From assembly GCA_003523055.1 (NCBI GenBank), contig DPHC01000014.1:15778-42366 (forward strand): a stretch of DNA of 26,589 nucleotides. Reading direction: 5' to 3'. Below are positions 15,007 to 22,870 of the stretch, one piece after another (position 1 is the stretch's first letter; every line of letters begins with the position of its first letter). Origin of the DNA: Dehalococcoidia bacterium (lineage in GTDB: Bacteria > Chloroflexota > Dehalococcoidia > Lucifugimonadales > UBA3495). A model generated the notes under the pieces. The model made no database searches and had not been told where the DNA came from. It was given only the letters and a program-made list of their open reading frames with translations. The position numbers were made by a program, and so were the translations under genes.

Positions 15007-15225
15007 TTATTTGAACCGGTAGGTTATCCTACCTCTTGTTAGATCATAGGGAGACAATTCTACCAGAACTCTGTCTCCAGGCAAAACTCTGATGAAATTC
15101 ATACGTATTTTACCAGATACATGCGCAAGAATTTCATGGTCATTAGGTAGTTCTACCCTGAACATTCCATTGGGTAAAGCCTCGTTGACCTTTGCCTCTA
15201 CTTCTATTGCTTCTTTTTTCGCCAT
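15007..15225 (-). CDS. infA: Translation initiation factor IF-1
   Basis: IF-1 occupies the A-site of the small subunit during initiation. The 72-residue protein is a single OB fold with the near-invariant pattern AKKEAIEVEAKVNEALPN, FRVELPNDHEILAHVSGKIRMNFIRVLPGDRV and the end SPYDLTRGRITYRFK. It is placed between map and rpmJ, as in many bacteria. Confidence 0.98.
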   Translation of the reverse strand: MAKKEAIEVEAKVNEALPNGMFRVELPNDHEILAHVSGKIRMNFIRVLPGDRVLVELSPYDLTRGRITYRFK

Positions 15226-15248
15226 AATATTTAATACACCATTACTAT

Positions 15249-16061
15249 TTAATCGTTCACTGTTAGGATTTCAGGGCCATGTTCCGTTATAGCTATCGTA
15301 TGTTCGAAGTGGCTAGATATACTCCCGTCAGCAGTCACTACTGTCCATTGGTCATCCATTAATTTTGTCGCTTCAGTTCCTAAGTTGAACATTGGTTCAA
15401 TCGCTATACACATCCCTTCTTTCAATATGATACCACGTCCAGGCACACCATAATTAGGAACTTGTGGATCTTCGTGTAAATACCTACCAACTCCATGTCC
15501 CGTATATCCTTTGACTAATCCGTAGTTGTGTTTTTCTGCAAATGCTTGTACAGCAGCCCCAATATCCCCAATTCGATTCCCAGCTAAAGCACGCTCAATC
15601 CCTGCATACAGAGCTTTTTGGGTGACGTCACATAGAGTCTCAATTTCCGGATCTATACTTCCTACTGCTAAAGATAATGCCGAGTCACCTATAAATCCGT
15701 TTACTGTTGCGCCACAATCAACTTTTAATAAGTCTCCTTGTTTTAGAACTCTTTTGTTTGGGATTCCATGCACTATTTCTTCGTTAACTGATGCACAAAT
15801 TGTTGCAGGGAATCCCATATAACCTTTAAATGATGGTACGCCACCTAGTCTTCGAATTTCTTTTTCAGCGATTTGATCCAATTCTTTAGTGGTGATTCCT
15901 GGATGTATAGAAGTTCTTAAAAGTTTTAGAGCTGCTCCTGTAACTTGTCCGGCTAATCTCATGTTATCTAATTCTTGTTTGGATTTTATGGTGATGCCGC
16001 CGGTATATAGGGATGGAGTGTTAGACGCTGTTTTTATTGTTACTTTTTTATTCATAACCAT
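15249..16061 (-). CDS. map: Methionine aminopeptidase, type I
   Basis: Map removes the initiator methionine from nascent proteins. All five metal ligands of the family are visible: Asp115 (KVDCGA), Asp126 (FIGDSA), His189 (GYTGHGVG), Glu222 (IAIEPM) and Glu253 (HFEHT). HGIP with His99 is also present. The core begins about residue 24 (TIKSKQELDNMRLAG), so the first 23 residues are an extra N-terminus. The ATG at 16055 is an alternative start with better Shine-Dalgarno spacing. It follows adk by 4 nt. Confidence 0.97.
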   Translation of the reverse strand: MVMNKKVTIKTASNTPSLYTGGITIKSKQELDNMRLAGQVTGAALKLLRTSIHPGITTKELDQIAEKEIRRLGGVPSFKGYMGFPATICASVNEEIVHGIPNKRVLKQGDLLKVDCGATVNGFIGDSALSLAVGSIDPEIETLCDVTQKALYAGIERALAGNRIGDIGAAVQAFAEKHNYGLVKGYTGHGVGRYLHEDPQVPNYGVPGRGIILKEGMCIAIEPMFNLGTEATKLMDDQWTVVTADGSISSHFEHTIAITEHGPEILTVND

Positions 16062-16065
16062 TCTC

Positions 16066-16713
16066 TTAAACCACTTCCATGACTTTAGAAAAAACTTCTT
16101 CTACTTTTCCGAGGCTATCGATGGTATGTAAAATACCCTTTGTTTCATAAAAATTTATTATTGGTTTGGTTTCTTGGTCATATACTTCTAATCTTCGCTC
16201 TATAGCTGACGGTGTGTCATCTTCGCGTTGGTATAGTTCGCCGTTACATTGTGAACAAGTGGGAATTGCTGATGTTTTATCAGAGTTAAACATGTTTGGA
16301 GCTTGGCAATCCCTACAGGTGTATCTACTAGACAAACGTAAGACTAATTCATCATTCGGAACATCAAAAAATAACACTGTATCTAATTCTATACTTAAGT
16401 CTTCCATAAAGGTGTCGAGTGATTCTGCTTGAGAAAGTGTTCTAGGGAATCCATCTAGTATGAATCCTTTATCAATTCCGATAGATTTTAATTCTTCGGC
16501 AAGCATATTAATAGTTATAGAATCTGGTACTAGCTCTCCGGTACTCATATACTGTTGGGCTTTTTTACCTAAAGTAGTCGAATTATTTAAATTAAACCGA
16601 AATAAATCTCCAGTACTTATGTAATTCAGGTCCATTTTATCTCGAAGCAATATAGCTTGAGTTCCCTTACCCGCTCCAGGCGGACCTACTAATATGATAT
16701 TGGATTTATTCAT
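16066..16713 (-). CDS. adk: Adenylate kinase
   Basis: Adk balances AMP, ADP and ATP. The P-loop GPPGAGKGTQ (10-19), AMP-site ISTGDLFR (32-39) and LDGFPRT (86-92) are all present. The LID domain carries four Cys residues (Cys133, Cys136, Cys153, Cys156) in two CxxC pairs, indicating a zinc-stabilised long form. Length 215 fits. Gaps of 2 nt to secY and 4 nt to map show tight packing in the spc-alpha junction. Confidence 0.98.
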   Translation of the reverse strand: MNKSNIILVGPPGAGKGTQAILLRDKMDLNYISTGDLFRFNLNNSTTLGKKAQQYMSTGELVPDSITINMLAEELKSIGIDKGFILDGFPRTLSQAESLDTFMEDLSIELDTVLFFDVPNDELVLRLSSRYTCRDCQAPNMFNSDKTSAIPTCSQCNGELYQREDDTPSAIERRLEVYDQETKPIINFYETKGILHTIDSLGKVEEVFSKVMEVV

Positions 16714-16715
16714 TT

Positions 16716-18029
16716 TTATCTCATAAATCCTTCATAGTCTCTCATCATGAGCTGGGATTCCAATTGCCTTAGTGTATCTAGGGCGACTCCGACCATGATT
16801 AGTAAGCTTGTGCTTGAAAGTGTAATTGCCTGTACATTCGTTATTAATGATGCGATGTAAGGTACTATGGCTATGAATCCCAAAAATAAAGCTCCTCCTA
16901 AAGTTAATCGAAGTATGATTTTATTTAGGTATGCTTGAGTGGGTTGTCCAGGCCTAATACCTAGTACAAACCCTCCATTTTTCTGTAAATTTTCTGCTAG
17001 TTGTTGCTGTTGGAAAACTACCATAGTGTAAAAGAATGTAAATAACACCACTAGTAAAAATACCAGAACCCAATATAAAGGAGCTCCTGGGTTAAACAAG
17101 TCTGCAAATAGCCGGGCCACGCTACCGACAACTCCCGAGTTTGCAGATAAATAGTTCGCTATCGTGCCAGGCAGTATTACAATGGAGAACGCAAATATTA
17201 AAGGAATCATTCCAGCTGAGTTTATCCGTAAAGGTAAGTAAGATGATCCACTTTGACGGTACATACGCCCGCTTCTAAATACACTTCTACCGTATTGGAC
17301 AGGTATTCTTCTATGTGCCTCGTTAAACATAACTATAAGGGCTATGATTATGAGGCCAATGATTACAAAGAATCCGATGCCTAATATATTAGACGAACTG
17401 AAACTTTGAGCCATGAGGCTAGGGAATCCTGCTACTATACCAGCGAATATAATCAGTGAAATTCCGTTACCTATGCCTTTTTCTGTAATTAGTTCTCCGA
17501 GCCATATCAAGAATATAGTTCCAGCAACCATAGATATAATAGCAGCTAAAGCGGCGACTCCGACTGTAGAGCCATCGATTATATTACTTTGTCTCAATAG
17601 GGCGATTTGTCCGAATCCTTGCGCAACCGCTATAGGTACAGTTAGCCAGTGGGTGAACTTGTTCATCTTAGCTCTACCTGACTCCCCTTCTCTAGAGATT
17701 TGCTGCAATGTTGGTATTACTGGAGTCAGCAATTGCATCACAATGGATGCTGTTATATACGGAAATACCCCAAGAGCAACAATGCTCATTCTGCTTAGAG
17801 CTCCTCCACTGAATAAATCCAAGAACCCGAGTAATTCGTTATTTTGGAATAAGTTATCTAGGCGGGCTTGATCTATACCTGGAATAGGAACATGCGCTAT
17901 AAATCTATAAAGAGCTAAAATTCCCAAAGTGAACAATATTTTATTCCTTAGGTCAGGAAACTTAAATGAATCTATAGCTGCTTGCAGAAGTCGGGGAAAT
18001 TTCCCCGCTGGTGCTTCGGTGGGTATCAT
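16716..18029 (-). CDS. secY: Protein translocase subunit SecY
   Basis: SecY is the ten-helix pore of the Sec translocon. Conserved stretches include LFSGGALSRMSIVALGVFPYITASIVMQLL (72-101) in helix 2, REGESGRAKMNKFTHWLT in the cytoplasmic loop, EKGIGNGISLIIFAGI, and NEAHRRIPVQYGR in the loop that contacts the ribosome and SecA. The end LRQLESQLMMRDYEGFMR is also typical. Length 437 residues. Confidence 0.98.
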   Translation of the reverse strand: MIPTEAPAGKFPRLLQAAIDSFKFPDLRNKILFTLGILALYRFIAHVPIPGIDQARLDNLFQNNELLGFLDLFSGGALSRMSIVALGVFPYITASIVMQLLTPVIPTLQQISREGESGRAKMNKFTHWLTVPIAVAQGFGQIALLRQSNIIDGSTVGVAALAAIISMVAGTIFLIWLGELITEKGIGNGISLIIFAGIVAGFPSLMAQSFSSSNILGIGFFVIIGLIIIALIVMFNEAHRRIPVQYGRSVFRSGRMYRQSGSSYLPLRINSAGMIPLIFAFSIVILPGTIANYLSANSGVVGSVARLFADLFNPGAPLYWVLVFLLVVLFTFFYTMVVFQQQQLAENLQKNGGFVLGIRPGQPTQAYLNKIILRLTLGGALFLGFIAIVPYIASLITNVQAITLSSTSLLIMVGVALDTLRQLESQLMMRDYEGFMR

Positions 18030-18033
18030 TCTG

Positions 18034-18477
18034 CTATAGCTCCTTAGCGGTTGATCCGGCTTTTTCGAGTTTTTCTAGTGCAGATTTAGTGAATTTATTG
18101 GCATGCACGGTAATTTTAGCGGTTATTTCTCCATTACCTAATATTTTCAATTGATGCTTTAATGTACTAATTAATCCTATTTCAAATAACGTTTTACTAG
18201 TAACGTCTGATCCATCAGGAAACATGTTTAAGTCACATACATTCACAATTGAATATTGGGTTTTGAATATGTTATTAAACCCTCTTTTCATCGGCAATCC
18301 CTTAATCAAAGGTAATTGACCACCTTCAAAGCCTGGTCGGAGTGAGAAACCTGAACGGGACTTTTGCCCCTTCATTCCTCTGCCAGCCATACTGCCGTTG
18401 CCGGACGAGTCCCCTCTCCCGACTCTTTTTCGGGTTTTTCTAGTTCTTTCTGTTTTTTGTATGTCGTGTTCTAACAT
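18034..18477 (-). CDS. rplO: 50S ribosomal protein L15
   Basis: L15 is a late core-binding protein of the large subunit. Recognised by RVGRGDSSGNGSMAGRGMKGQKSRSG (18-43) and the following FEGGQLPL..RLPKRGF-like stretch, here FEGGQLPLIKGLPMKRGFNN. Length 147 is normal. It starts 57 nt after the unusual rpmD, the largest gap within the ribosomal operon. Confidence 0.98.
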   Translation of the reverse strand: MLEHDIQKTERTRKTRKRVGRGDSSGNGSMAGRGMKGQKSRSGFSLRPGFEGGQLPLIKGLPMKRGFNNIFKTQYSIVNVCDLNMFPDGSDVTSKTLFEIGLISTLKHQLKILGNGEITAKITVHANKFTKSALEKLEKAGSTAKEL

Positions 18478-18534
18478 TTCATCTGGTCCTATAAAATAGA
18501 GTACGTATTATTTGTATAAATTTAAGAGGATTTA

Positions 18535-18981
18535 TTAGCCTCTTTTAATTTTGTCTCTCACTTCTTCTAAGGATTTCTGCCCAAACCCTGGGAGATTCAG
18601 CAGTTCTTTATCTGACATTGCTGAAACTTGTGCAATAGAGGTTATATCAGCCTTGTTCAAGTTGTTTAATGTACGCCCTGAAAGTTCTAAAGAGTTTAGT
18701 GAGTCATTAACGGACACTGAATCATCGGATTGAGCAGTTTTGGGTTTGGATTGCACTGATTTGGTTGCGGTGGGTACTGCCTGAGTTTTAGTATTTTCAC
18801 CGGATACTTTTTCCACTTCTAGTAAGTGACTTATTTTATTCACCATACCCATAATAGTAGGTGTGTCGTAATGCGTCACGGTATGATGTAGGCGTTTTAA
18901 GCCAAGAGCAGCTACTATTCGAGCTTGCTTACTTGGAAACCCTATACAACTTTTTTTCCAGGTTATTTTAATTTCGGCCAT
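18535..18981 (-). CDS. rpmD: Ribosomal protein L30 fused to an RNA polymerase alpha C-terminal-like domain
   Basis: Residues 1-60 are a complete L30 (IKITWKKSCIGFPSKQARIV, LGLKRLHHTV, DTP.I.GMVNKISHLLEVE), normally the whole protein at about 60 residues. A Ser/Thr/Lys/Gln-rich linker covers 61-93. Residues 94-148 form a helix-hairpin-helix domain like the alpha C-terminal domain: LELSGRTLNNL, LLNLPGFGQKSLEEVRDKI. By hand alignment about 24 of 51 positions are identical to RpoA of this window. Positions matching E. coli alpha R265, N268, G296, K298, S299 and E302 are R103, N106, G134, K136, S137 and E140; C269 is Asn107. The frame is continuous, with AAAGG before the ATG. L30 anchors on the large subunit; the extra domain could contact DNA, RNA or polymerase. 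The fusion is certain from the sequence, the role is inference. Confidence 0.95.
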   Translation of the reverse strand: MAEIKITWKKSCIGFPSKQARIVAALGLKRLHHTVTHYDTPTIMGMVNKISHLLEVEKVSGENTKTQAVPTATKSVQSKPKTAQSDDSVSVNDSLNSLELSGRTLNNLNKADITSIAQVSAMSDKELLNLPGFGQKSLEEVRDKIKRG

Positions 18982-18997
18982 GTTATTTTACCTTTGA

Positions 18998-19501
18998 TTA
19001 TTCTTCTATCGTTTTTGGTGGTTCTGGGGATTTCAATGTTTGCAGTGCTAATAAGGTTGCTCGAACTGTGTTGATAGGGTTCCTAGACCCTAATGATTTA
19101 GCAACAACATCTTTCACTCCGCCGAGTTCTAATACAGCTCTAATGACCCCTGCTGCTCTAATTCCAGTTCCTTCGCCTGCAGGTTTTATCATTACTATAG
19201 CTGCACCCTCTCTAACTGTTATTTTGTGAGGTAATGTAGTTCCTTTTAAAGGTATTGTTATAAGGTTTCTTTTGGCAGTTGCGGTTGCTTTCCTTACTGC
19301 ATCTGGTATAGCAATAGCCTTACCTAATCCAGCTCCTACTCTTCCATCTCCATCTCCAACTACTACTAGTGCGTTGAATCGAAGCCTACGACCACCTTTA
19401 ACCACTTTTGATATTCTACGGGTAAATACTACCCGTTCAGTGAATTCTGAATTTTCTCGGTTATTATATTGTTGTGAACGTGGGCCAGATTGTGTCGTCA
19501 T
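18998..19501 (-). CDS. rpsE: 30S ribosomal protein S5
   Basis: S5 helps decoding fidelity and mRNA unwinding at the entry channel. The double-stranded-RNA-binding domain begins ERVVFTRRISKVVKGGRRLRFNALVVVGD (22-50), followed by GRVGAGLGKA and the C-terminal GTGIRAAGVIRAVLELGGVKDVVAKSLGSRNPIN. Length 167, with a short Pro/Glu-rich end (SPEPPKTIEE). Confidence 0.98.
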   Translation of the reverse strand: MTTQSGPRSQQYNNRENSEFTERVVFTRRISKVVKGGRRLRFNALVVVGDGDGRVGAGLGKAIAIPDAVRKATATAKRNLITIPLKGTTLPHKITVREGAAIVMIKPAGEGTGIRAAGVIRAVLELGGVKDVVAKSLGSRNPINTVRATLLALQTLKSPEPPKTIEE

Positions 19502-19527
19502 TTACTTTGACTCCTATACTTATATAA

Positions 19528-19881
19528 TTAAAAAACTAGGCCGTTAGTTCTTGCGGCTTCTGCTAAAGCCTTGACCCGACCGTGATATTTGTACCCGCCT
19601 CTGTCAAAAACGATAGTTGTTATGCCTTTTTCTTTACATTTTTTAGCTATGTCGGCACCTACTGATTCTGCTACAAGAATTTTTGTAGTTCCCTCTCCGG
19701 CTATTTTGCTTGATGAAGAGACCAGAGTAGTGCCTTTGGCGTCATCTATGACTTGAGCATATATGTTTTTAGAACTTCTAAAAACTGATAATCTGGGGCG
19801 TTCTGTACTACCTAAGACTTTTTTTCTAAGCCTTAGGTGGCGCACTGTTCTCATTCTGCTTGCATTTTTTTCTTTTGCCAT
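19528..19881 (-). CDS. rplR: 50S ribosomal protein L18
   Basis: L18 binds 5S rRNA and brings it into the central protuberance. Recognised by RHLRLRKKVLGSTERPRLSVFRSSKNIYAQVIDD (14-47) and the end FDRGGYKYHGRVKALAEAARTNGLVF. Length 117, spc-operon position. Confidence 0.98.
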   Translation of the reverse strand: MAKEKNASRMRTVRHLRLRKKVLGSTERPRLSVFRSSKNIYAQVIDDAKGTTLVSSSSKIAGEGTTKILVAESVGADIAKKCKEKGITTIVFDRGGYKYHGRVKALAEAARTNGLVF

Positions 19882-19902
19882 GGTTCGATCCTATATTTAT
19901 AT

Positions 19903-20484
19903 TTATGCAGTTCTTGCTGCTGACTTACCTGGTTTGAACCTTAGTACTTCGTCGCTATATTTAATGCCTTTGGCTTTATATGCATTTGGTGGACGTACTT
20001 TTCGTATTTGTGCAGCTAATTCGCCTACTTGTTGCTTGTCTATTCCACGGACATGAACTAGGCTGTTGCCTTCCACTTCTATGGTTAGACCAGTTGAAGG
20101 GTGAATTTCAACACTATGGCTGTAACCGACAGCTAAGCTAACACCAGCTCCGCTTTGCTGAGCTCGGTATCCAACTCCCATTAACTCTAGTGTTTTAGTG
20201 TAACCTTCAGATACGCCTATAATAGCGTTTTGTATGAGTGCCCTTGTTAAACCATGAAGAGCATGATGGAATTTACGCTCACTGTATCGTTCAACAATGA
20301 TCGTTCCGTCCGATTCTTTCACGATTACTTCAGGGTGATAAATTTGAGTTAATTCACCTTTGGGTCCTTTAACCGTTATACTGCCACTATTAATAGTTAA
20401 AGTCACACCTTGAGGAATTTCTATAGGTCTTCTGCCTATTCGTGACAGGGTTCTAGCCTTGTTTTCTATATTCTCACCAGACAT
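19903..20484 (-). CDS. rplF: 50S ribosomal protein L6
   Basis: L6 sits at the base of the L7/L12 stalk near the factor-binding site. Motifs are SRIGRRPIEIPQGV, KGPKGELT and the C-terminal RGIDKQQVGELAAQIRKVRPP.AYKAKGIKY. I place the start at the ATG at 20484 (193 residues), preceded by GGAGGAG at 20497-20503, rather than the upstream ATG at 20523. The chosen start lies 11 nt inside the end of rpsH, in another frame, and the ribosome binding site is within rpsH coding sequence. Confidence 0.96.
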   Translation of the reverse strand: MSGENIENKARTLSRIGRRPIEIPQGVTLTINSGSITVKGPKGELTQIYHPEVIVKESDGTIIVERYSERKFHHALHGLTRALIQNAIIGVSEGYTKTLELMGVGYRAQQSGAGVSLAVGYSHSVEIHPSTGLTIEVEGNSLVHVRGIDKQQVGELAAQIRKVRPPNAYKAKGIKYSDEVLRFKPGKSAARTA

Positions 20485-20863
20485 AGCAGAGTAATTCTCC
20501 TCCGACACCTTTTTTCCAAGCATCTTTTCCAGTCATTAATCCTTGTGAAGTCGAGACTATGGATAGACCTAGTCCACCGAATATTCTGGGGATTTCCCCT
20601 TTTTTCACATATACTCTCAGCCCTGGCTTACTAACTCTTTTTAACCCTTCTATGGTAGATGATTTATTTTGTTTGTATGAAAGCTGAATTTTAATTTTGC
20701 TTTCATCTAGTATTTCAAATTTATTTATATACCCATGTTCATTTAATAATTTAGCTATTTCCACTTTAACTTTCGAAGCGGGCATCTCTACTTCATTATG
20801 ATTCATCATGGTAGCGTTACGTATTCTTGTTAACATGTCCGCTATTGGATCAGTTACTGACAT
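20474..20863 (-). CDS. rpsH: 30S ribosomal protein S8
   Basis: S8 binds the central domain of 16S rRNA and in E. coli represses the spc operon. Recognised by DPIADMLTRIRNA (5-17), VSKPGLRVYVKKGEIPRIFGGLGLSIVSTSQGLMT and the terminal ELLCYVW. Length 129. No S8-binding hairpin was identified in the upstream rplX-rplE region by eye. Confidence 0.98.
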   Translation of the reverse strand: MSVTDPIADMLTRIRNATMMNHNEVEMPASKVKVEIAKLLNEHGYINKFEILDESKIKIQLSYKQNKSSTIEGLKRVSKPGLRVYVKKGEIPRIFGGLGLSIVSTSQGLMTGKDAWKKGVGGELLCYVW

Positions 20864-20873
20864 TTTTATCTCC

Positions 20874-21059
20874 TTACCAACTTGCCTTGCGTACGCCAGG
20901 CAATTCCCCTAATAGGGCAAGTTGTCTGAAGCATATTCTACATAGCCCAACGTAACGGATGTATCCTCGGGGTCGTGCGCATCTGTTACATCGATTATAT
21001 TTCCTTACAGGGTATTTAGGCTCCTTGAGCCATTTTTGGACCATTGCTTTTTTAGCCAA
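20874..21059 (-). CDS. rpsN: 30S ribosomal protein S14, zinc-binding type
   Basis: S14 belongs to the small-subunit head. This is the short 61-residue type (often called type Z) with ligands Cys24, Cys27, Cys40 and Cys43 in CNRCARPRGYIRYVGLCRIC. The basic end GELPGVRKASW is standard. It is located between rplE and rpsH. Confidence 0.98.
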   Translation of the reverse strand: MAKKAMVQKWLKEPKYPVRKYNRCNRCARPRGYIRYVGLCRICFRQLALLGELPGVRKASW

Positions 21060-21063
21060 GTTA

Positions 21064-21645
21064 TTATCCTCCAGTTTGCCTTACGAAAGGCATTCCAAAT
21101 AATGTGATGAGGTGGATTGCTTCCTCATCTGTATTTGCCGATGTGTTTATGGTTAACTGCAATCCTCTGAATCGGTCTATAGAATCGTAATTAATTTCAG
21201 GGAACATGATTTGTTCTCTTAAACCCAGTGAGTAGTTACCTCTACCATCGAACCCTTTCCTAGGTAGTCCTCGGAAGTCTCTTATTCTTGGTAATGCAGT
21301 ACTGATTAGTCTATCTAAGAAATAGTACATTCTATCTCCTCTGAGAGTTACTGCACATCCAATAGGATTACCTTCGCGTAATTTAAAATTAGCAATTGAT
21401 TTTTTAGCTCTAGTAGTGACTGGCTTTTGGCCAGTTATTACAGACAGGTCGTTTATTGCACTTTCTAAGGCTCTACCATTTGTTAGAGCTTCACCCAAAC
21501 CGATATTCAACGATATTTTAACAATTTTAGGCACTGCCATACTACTACTATATTGGAATTCCTCCATCATCGCAGGTTTTATTTGCTCTGTGTAGAGATT
21601 TTTTAACCTGGGAGTAATTAAAGCCGTTTCGCTGTTACTTGTCAT
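21064..21645 (-). CDS. rplE: 50S ribosomal protein L5
   Basis: L5 binds 5S rRNA and contacts P-site tRNA. Recognised by PKIVKISLNIGLGEA (39-53), ITGQKPVTTRAKKSIANFKLREG and the C-terminal DEEAIHLITLFGMPF. Length 193. The ATG lies 11 nt inside rplX; a strong GAGGTGA ribosome binding site within rplX supports it. Confidence 0.98.
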   Translation of the reverse strand: MTSNSETALITPRLKNLYTEQIKPAMMEEFQYSSSMAVPKIVKISLNIGLGEALTNGRALESAINDLSVITGQKPVTTRAKKSIANFKLREGNPIGCAVTLRGDRMYYFLDRLISTALPRIRDFRGLPRKGFDGRGNYSLGLREQIMFPEINYDSIDRFRGLQLTINTSANTDEEAIHLITLFGMPFVRQTGG

Positions 21646-21955
21646 CGTCTATCACCTCGTTGCATTTAGGGCACAGACGGACTCTGGATTTATTCTCTAG
21701 GGTACTGACTTTTGCCTTTACTGCCTTGCTACATTTGTTACATATGAGCATTACATTTGACATATGTATAGGGCTTTCAACTTGTATCCTTCCTGATGCT
21801 CTGGAATTTGGCCTTGGTTTTATGTGCTTGGTAATAATATTAACCCCAGATATAACTATTCGGTTTTTTGAAGTTACTAATCTCTCTACTCTTCCTGTCT
21901 TACCTTTGTCTTTTCCGGCTATTACTAATACTGTGTCACCTGTTTTAACTGACAT
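21635..21955 (-). CDS. rplX: 50S ribosomal protein L24, with zinc-ribbon-like C-terminus
   Basis: L24 starts large-subunit assembly and sits near the tunnel exit. The KOW motif is in VKTGDTVLVIAGKDKGKTGRV (3-23), followed by GVNIITKHIKP. The C-terminal part has two CxxC pairs (Cys72/75 and Cys95/98), a zinc-ribbon version of the usual loop found in some bacteria. Length 106. It follows rplN with no gap: the rplN ATG-to-TAA reading frame ends directly beside the rplX start region on this strand. Confidence 0.97.
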   Translation of the reverse strand: MSVKTGDTVLVIAGKDKGKTGRVERLVTSKNRIVISGVNIITKHIKPRPNSRASGRIQVESPIHMSNVMLICNKCSKAVKAKVSTLENKSRVRLCPKCNEVIDDDK

Positions 21956-22324
21956 TTATACTACCTCCGGAGCCAAGGATACGATTCGCATAAAGCCTTT
22001 GTCTCTAAGCTCTCTAGCTACTGGTCCGAAAATTCTAGTCCCTCTGGGAAGGTTGTTTTCTGCTAATATAACAGCTGCATTATCGTCAAATCTAATATAT
22101 GTACCGTCGTCTCTTTTTAACGGCTGTGCTTGCCTTACTATAACTGCTTTTACGATTGATCCTTTTCTTACAGGAGAATTAGGCGCAGCTTCTCTTACGT
22201 TGCAGACTATAACATCACCTATTTTTGCATATTTCCTATTTGATGACCCAGGTATATTAATCAGTCTGATTCTTCTGGCGCCACTATTGTCCGCTACATG
22301 AAGTCTTGTAAATGTTTGTATCAT
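21956..22324 (-). CDS. rplN: 50S ribosomal protein L14
   Basis: L14 lies at the subunit interface and forms a bridge to 16S rRNA. Recognised by MIQTFTRLHVADNSGARRI (1-19), the GDVIVCNVREA stretch, RFDDNAAVIL and GPVARELRD. Length 122. Its start is preceded by a purine-rich stretch with four GAA repeats but no good Shine-Dalgarno, unlike most neighbours. Confidence 0.98.
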   Translation of the reverse strand: MIQTFTRLHVADNSGARRIRLINIPGSSNRKYAKIGDVIVCNVREAAPNSPVRKGSIVKAVIVRQAQPLKRDDGTYIRFDDNAAVILAENNLPRGTRIFGPVARELRDKGFMRIVSLAPEVV

Positions 22325-22363
22325 CAGATTACTCTATTTTTCTTCTTCTTCTTATTTTTTTGC

Positions 22364-22648
22364 TTAATCTATTTCGTTAGGTTGGATATCAGCTACTTGT
22401 TTTCGGGTTACAATTTCCATTAGTCTCCAATGTTTTGTCTTTGAGATTGGTCGTGTTTCTTCGATCTTTACGGTATCTCCAACTCTACATTGATTTTCAA
22501 CATCGTGAACGTAAAACTTAGTTACTCTCCTAACTTGTTTTTTGTACACTCGGTGTTGTTGTTTCCATACCATGGCTACAGTTGCCGTGGTGTCATTGTT
22601 GTGACTGATCACTTCACCGATCCGGGTTTTTCTCATTTCTTTAGCCAT
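22364..22648 (-). CDS. rpsQ: 30S ribosomal protein S17
   Basis: S17 is an OB-fold protein that organises the 5' domain of 16S rRNA. Recognised by RIGEVISHNNDTTATVAM, HRVYKKQVRRVTKFYVHD and GDTVKIEETRPISKTKHWRL. Length 94. Its ATG overlaps the end of rpmC by 8 nt, implying coupled translation. Confidence 0.97.
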   Translation of the reverse strand: MAKEMRKTRIGEVISHNNDTTATVAMVWKQQHRVYKKQVRRVTKFYVHDVENQCRVGDTVKIEETRPISKTKHWRLMEIVTRKQVADIQPNEID

Positions 22649-22847
22649 TAGTTTCTCCTAGGATTTCACGTTCTCTTTTTACTGTGTATAGTCGAGCTAA
22701 GGTTTTCCTGACATTGTTAGGCTCATTCGTGTCAGTAACTTGGTTAGTAGCTGCCTTAAACCGTAAGCTCATTAATTCACGGTATGATTTTTGAATTTCT
22801 TCTTCTATTTGTTGGTCATCTAAGGACCTTACTTCTTGGACTTTCAC
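22641..22847 (-). CDS. rpmC: 50S ribosomal protein L29
   Basis: L29 sits by the tunnel exit and helps dock signal recognition particle and trigger factor. Recognised by the helical hairpin pattern VRSLDDQQIEEEIQKSYREL and LRFKAAT..., then NVRKTLARLYTVKRERE. Length 68. Start codon is GTG. It lies between rplP and rpsQ. Confidence 0.96.
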   Translation of the reverse strand: MKVQEVRSLDDQQIEEEIQKSYRELMSLRFKAATNQVTDTNEPNNVRKTLARLYTVKREREILGETNG

Positions 22848-22870
22848 TTTGTTTTAATTAGGACTTAGTC

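Noticed and set aside
17413..17871. Plus-strand open frame of 152 codons opposite secY
   Set aside because: It mirrors SecY membrane helices on the other strand and has no ribosome binding site or homology pattern that I recognise.
18535..18981. rpmD as two genes or a frameshifted read-through
   Set aside because: The frame is continuous and in phase, with a linker of typical low complexity, and the C-terminal domain has no ribosome binding site or start codon context of its own that I could see.
20485..20523. Upstream ATG for rplF at 20523
   Set aside because: It would add 13 residues without family match and lengthen the overlap with rpsH; the ATG at 20484 has a clear GGAGGAG upstream.
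21639..22301. Long plus-strand open frame (220 codons) opposite rplX and rplN
   Set aside because: It is antisense to two certain ribosomal genes, shows no family motif, and its openness follows from the codon pattern of the opposite strand.
22325..22363. GAA trinucleotide repeat before rplN as a functional repeat
   Set aside because: Only four units in a 39-nt purine-rich gap; more likely a poor ribosome binding region than a repeat locus.
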